NCBI GenBank assembly: GCA_947627815.1
Contig: CANQXN010000121.1
Location: 1 to 5,520 of the forward strand
Source of the DNA: an uncultured Clostridia bacterium
GTDB taxonomy: Bacteria > Bacillota > Clostridia > Oscillospirales > CAG-272
Reading direction: 5' to 3'
Length of the DNA: 5,520 bases
The notes under the pieces are model-generated. The model worked only from the letters and a program-made list of their open reading frames with translations, did no database searches and was not told where the DNA came from. The position numbers and the translations under genes were made by a program. How positions within the stretch are numbered: position 1 is the first letter of the stretch; the number at the start of each line of letters is the position of its first letter. Positions 3,270 to 5,520 of this stretch are shown here, piece by piece.

Positions 3270-5520
3270 ATGGAAAAAATGCTGGTCATCGACGGCAACA
3301 GCATTCTCAACCGACAGTATTACGGCGTTCGCCCGCTCTGCACCAAAGAGGGGATCTATACCAACGCCGTCTTTGGCTTTACCAAAGTGCTTCTTTCCCT
3401 GATCGACCGCCTCGCGCCCGACGCCATGGCGGTGGCGTTTGACCGGAAGGAACCCACCTTTCGCCACAAGCTCTACGATGCCTACAAGGCCGGCCGCCAC
3501 GCCACGCCGGAAGAACTGCTCATGCAGTTTCCCTATGCCGAACGCCTGGTCAAGGCGCTGGGCGCTTCGGTTCTCTCTCTGCCGGGCTATGAGGCCGACG
3601 ACATTTTAGGCACCCTCTCGCGCCGTTCGGAAGAGGCCGGCATGACCTGCTTTCTTGTCACCGGCGACAAAGACGCCCTCCAACTCATCACCGACCGTAC
3701 CACGGTGCTGCTCGCCGGCAATGCCGAAACAGTTTCCTACACCCCCGAGGTGTTTTACGAAAAATACGGCGTCACGCCCGCCCAGTTTGTCGATGTCAAG
3801 GCGCTGATGGGCGATGCCTCCGACAACATCCCCGGCGTCAGCGGCATCGGGGAAAAGACCGCCTTAAAGCTGATCGCGCAAAAAGGCAGTTTGGAAGCGC
3901 TTTATGCCGATCTGCCGGGGCTGCACCTGACCCCCGCCCTGCAAAAGCGCCTTGAAACCGGGCAGGACAGCGCCTTTTTCTCGCAAACCTTAGCCCGCAT
4001 CGACTGCGCGGCGCCGCTTGAGGCGACGCTTGAAAGCCTTGCGCGGCGTCCCTATGACTTTGACGCCCTGCGCGCCCTCTTCCGCGAACTCGAGTTTACC
4101 GCTTTTCATAAAATTTTCCGCGAGGAGCCGACCGCGTCGGCCGGTTCGGCGCCCGCTGCCCCGACCGCTTTGCCGTCAACCGTCCCGCAATCAGCTACCC
4201 CGCAGTCAACTGTCTTGCAGTTGGGGGATCTTTCTTCCCGGACCTTCTCGGCGCCCCTGGCGCTTTTTGAGACAGAAACTGGCCTTTCGCTTGCCGACGC
4301 CGCCGGCGCCTACTTTCTCGAGGGCGTGACCCTCGCCTCTTTTTTCGACGCCTGGCCTGCCGCGCGCCGCGTCCCCGTGGCGGTTTATGACAGCAAAGCC
4401 CTGTTTTATGCGCTGCCCGCCGCCTCGGCGCTTTCGGTCGAGGTGGCCGACGATTTCAGCCTTGCCGCTTATGTGCTCGATGCCGCCGGTTCTTTTTCGC
4501 CCGAACGCCTCGTTGCGGTCTACCTAAATGAGGAGCTTGACCGCGAAGCGCCCGCCACCCAGATGCTCCGCCTGCGTCAAACGCTCGAAGAGCGCCTTGT
4601 TCGGGAGGACACCTTGAAACTTTACCGAACGGTCGAGCTTCCCCTCGCGCGGGTGCTGTTTGCCATGGAGCAGCGCGGCTTTTTGGTGGACAAGGAGATG
4701 CTTGCCGACTTTTCCGAAAAGCTCGAAAGCGCCGCCGCCATTGCCATGCAGGAGATTTATCATCTGGCCGGCAAAAGTTTCAACATCAATTCGCCCAAGC
4801 AGTTGGGCGAGGTGCTGTTTGAAGATCTCAAACTGCCGGTTTTCAAGAAAAACAAGAGCCACGGCTATTCCACCGACGCCGAAGTCTTAGAAAAGCTGCG
4901 TCCTTTCAGCCCCATCATCGACCTCATCACTTCCTACCGGCAATCGGTGAAATTCAAAGCCACCTATGCCGACGCCCTCTGCCGCGCCGCCGACGAGGAC
5001 GGCCGGGTGCATACTCGTTTTCATCAGACCGTGACCGCCACAGGCCGGCTCTCTTCCGCCGAGCCGAATTTGCAGAACATCCCGGTGCGCACCGAGTTGG
5101 GGCGGGAATTCCGGCGGGCTTTCGCCGCCCGCGAAGGCTGTCTTCTCGTGGACGCCGACTACTCCCAGATCGAATTGCGCATCGTGGCCGCGCTGTCGGG
5201 GGACGAAACCATGATCCGCGCCTTCCGGGAAGGAGTGGACATTCACGCCGTCACGGCCTCGCAGATTTTCGGCCTGCCGGTGGAAAATGTCACATCTGAA
5301 CTGCGCAAACGCGCCAAAGCGGTCAATTTCGGCATCGTTTACGGCATCGGGGGATATTCTCTCTCGCAGGACATCGGCATTTCCAAAAAAGAGGCCGACG
5401 AATATATCGCCGGCTACAAGGCCACTTATCCCAAAGTGGACGCGTTTTTGAAGAATCAGATCAAGCTTGCCAAGGAGCAGGGCCATGTCACGACCCTGTT
5501 CGGCAGGCGGCGGTATATTC
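3270..5520 (+). CDS. polA: DNA polymerase I, truncated by the window edge
   Basis: The frame is open for 750 codons from the ATG at 3270 to the window end; a full protein of roughly 865-880 residues is expected. Residues 1-~290 are the 5' nuclease (FEN-like) domain used to remove RNA primers and repair flaps: VIDGNS (D8), FDRKEPTFRH (D58), EADD (108-111), GDKD (132-135), GDASDNIPGV (D182, D185) and IGEKTA. A low-complexity linker (~290-328) holds a short repeat. The 3'-5' exonuclease region (~330-455) is short and decayed: LFETETG keeps acidic residues at 334 and 336, but YDSKALFYAL lacks the ExoII aspartate and no ExoIII YxxxD is seen, so proofreading is probably absent. The polymerase domain starts near ELPLARVL (456): TGRLSSAEPNLQNIPVR, motif A DADYSQIELR (D630, E635), and motif B with R679, K683 and F687 in KAVNFGIVYG. 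Motif C is beyond the edge. The first codons fit the strong upstream ribosome binding site. Confidence 0.97.
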   Translation, partial: MEKMLVIDGNSILNRQYYGVRPLCTKEGIYTNAVFGFTKVLLSLIDRLAPDAMAVAFDRKEPTFRHKLYDAYKAGRHATPEELLMQFPYAERLVKALGASVLSLPGYEADDILGTLSRRSEEAGMTCFLVTGDKDALQLITDRTTVLLAGNAETVSYTPEVFYEKYGVTPAQFVDVKALMGDASDNIPGVSGIGEKTALKLIAQKGSLEALYADLPGLHLTPALQKRLETGQDSAFFSQTLARIDCAAPLEATLESLARRPYDFDALRALFRELEFTAFHKIFREEPTASAGSAPAAPTALPSTVPQSATPQSTVLQLGDLSSRTFSAPLALFETETGLSLADAAGAYFLEGVTLASFFDAWPAARRVPVAVYDSKALFYALPAASALSVEVADDFSLAAYVLDAAGSFSPERLVAVYLNEELDREAPATQMLRLRQTLEERLVREDTLKLYRTVELPLARVLFAMEQRGFLVDKEMLADFSEKLESAAAIAMQEIYHLAGKSFNINSPKQLGEVLFEDLKLPVFKKNKSHGYSTDAEVLEKLRPFSPIIDLITSYRQSVKFKATYADALCRAADEDGRVHTRFHQTVTATGRLSSAEPNLQNIPVRTELGREFRRAFAAREGCLLVDADYSQIELRIVAALSGDETMIRAFREGVDIHAVTASQIFGLPVENVTSELRKRAKAVNFGIVYGIGGYSLSQDIGISKKEADEYIAGYKATYPKVDAFLKNQIKLAKEQGHVTTLFGRRRYI
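4176..4220 (+). repeat. Three degenerate 15-nt tandem repeats in the polA linker
   Basis: Three in-frame units, TCAACCGTCCCGCAA, TCAGCTACCCCGCAG and TCAACTGTCTTGCAG, encode STVPQ, SATPQ and STVLQ (residues 303-317). They sit in the flexible linker between the 5' nuclease domain and the decayed exonuclease region, where a change in length should be tolerated. Confidence 0.8.

Noticed and set aside
4887..5486. A 199-codon open frame on the - strand opposite polA
   Set aside because: It lies fully opposite the conserved polymerase domain and shows no family features; it is a shadow frame.

Overview
The window looks like chromosomal DNA from a low-redundancy, moderately GC-rich member of the Bacillota, most likely a Clostridia-type (Oscillospirales-like) anaerobe. 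The reasons are consensus sigma-A promoters, strong AGGAG-type ribosome binding sites, a lipoprotein-type binding protein, a PolA with a decayed proofreading domain, and clostridial variants of the Mbeg1-like, NYN and ZnuA-like families. The taxonomic call is inferred from protein style, not from a marker gene search. There is no sign of a mobile element, CRISPR array, rRNA or tRNA.

Layout: (1) bases 1-590, + strand, the C-terminal 195 codons of an Mbeg1-like/DUF2974 alpha/beta-hydrolase-type protein. (2) Bases 605-641, a perfect 16-bp bidirectional terminator between convergent genes. (3) Bases 649-2182, - strand, a two-gene operon: a Fur-family metal regulator (probably Zur) followed, with an 8-nt overlap, by a ZnuA-like metal-binding lipoprotein. 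Its promoter (2238-2266) is near-perfect, and a layered dyad (2202-2228) that looks like the autoregulatory operator lies just downstream. (4) Bases 2334-3101, - strand, a NYN-domain (LabA/DUF88) predicted ribonuclease with a C-terminal winged-helix-like region and its own terminator (2302-2330). (5) Bases 3102-3269, a divergent promoter region. (6) Bases 3270 to the end, + strand, polA (DNA polymerase I), cut by the window edge shortly after polymerase motif B.

How the parts fit: the regulator and binding protein form a self-contained metal-sensing unit in which the regulator probably represses both genes when zinc (or a related metal) is sufficient. No permease or ATPase is present and the operon ends at a terminator, so the binding protein must work with a transporter encoded elsewhere. 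The NYN protein and polA share a promoter region but no obvious pathway. The most interesting points are the Fur-family operator that does not resemble the textbook Zur box, the repeat-built C-terminal tail of the regulator, the altered metal site of the ZnuA-like protein, and the short decayed 3'-5' exonuclease domain and repeat-built linker of PolA. Nothing here is clearly a wholly new system.
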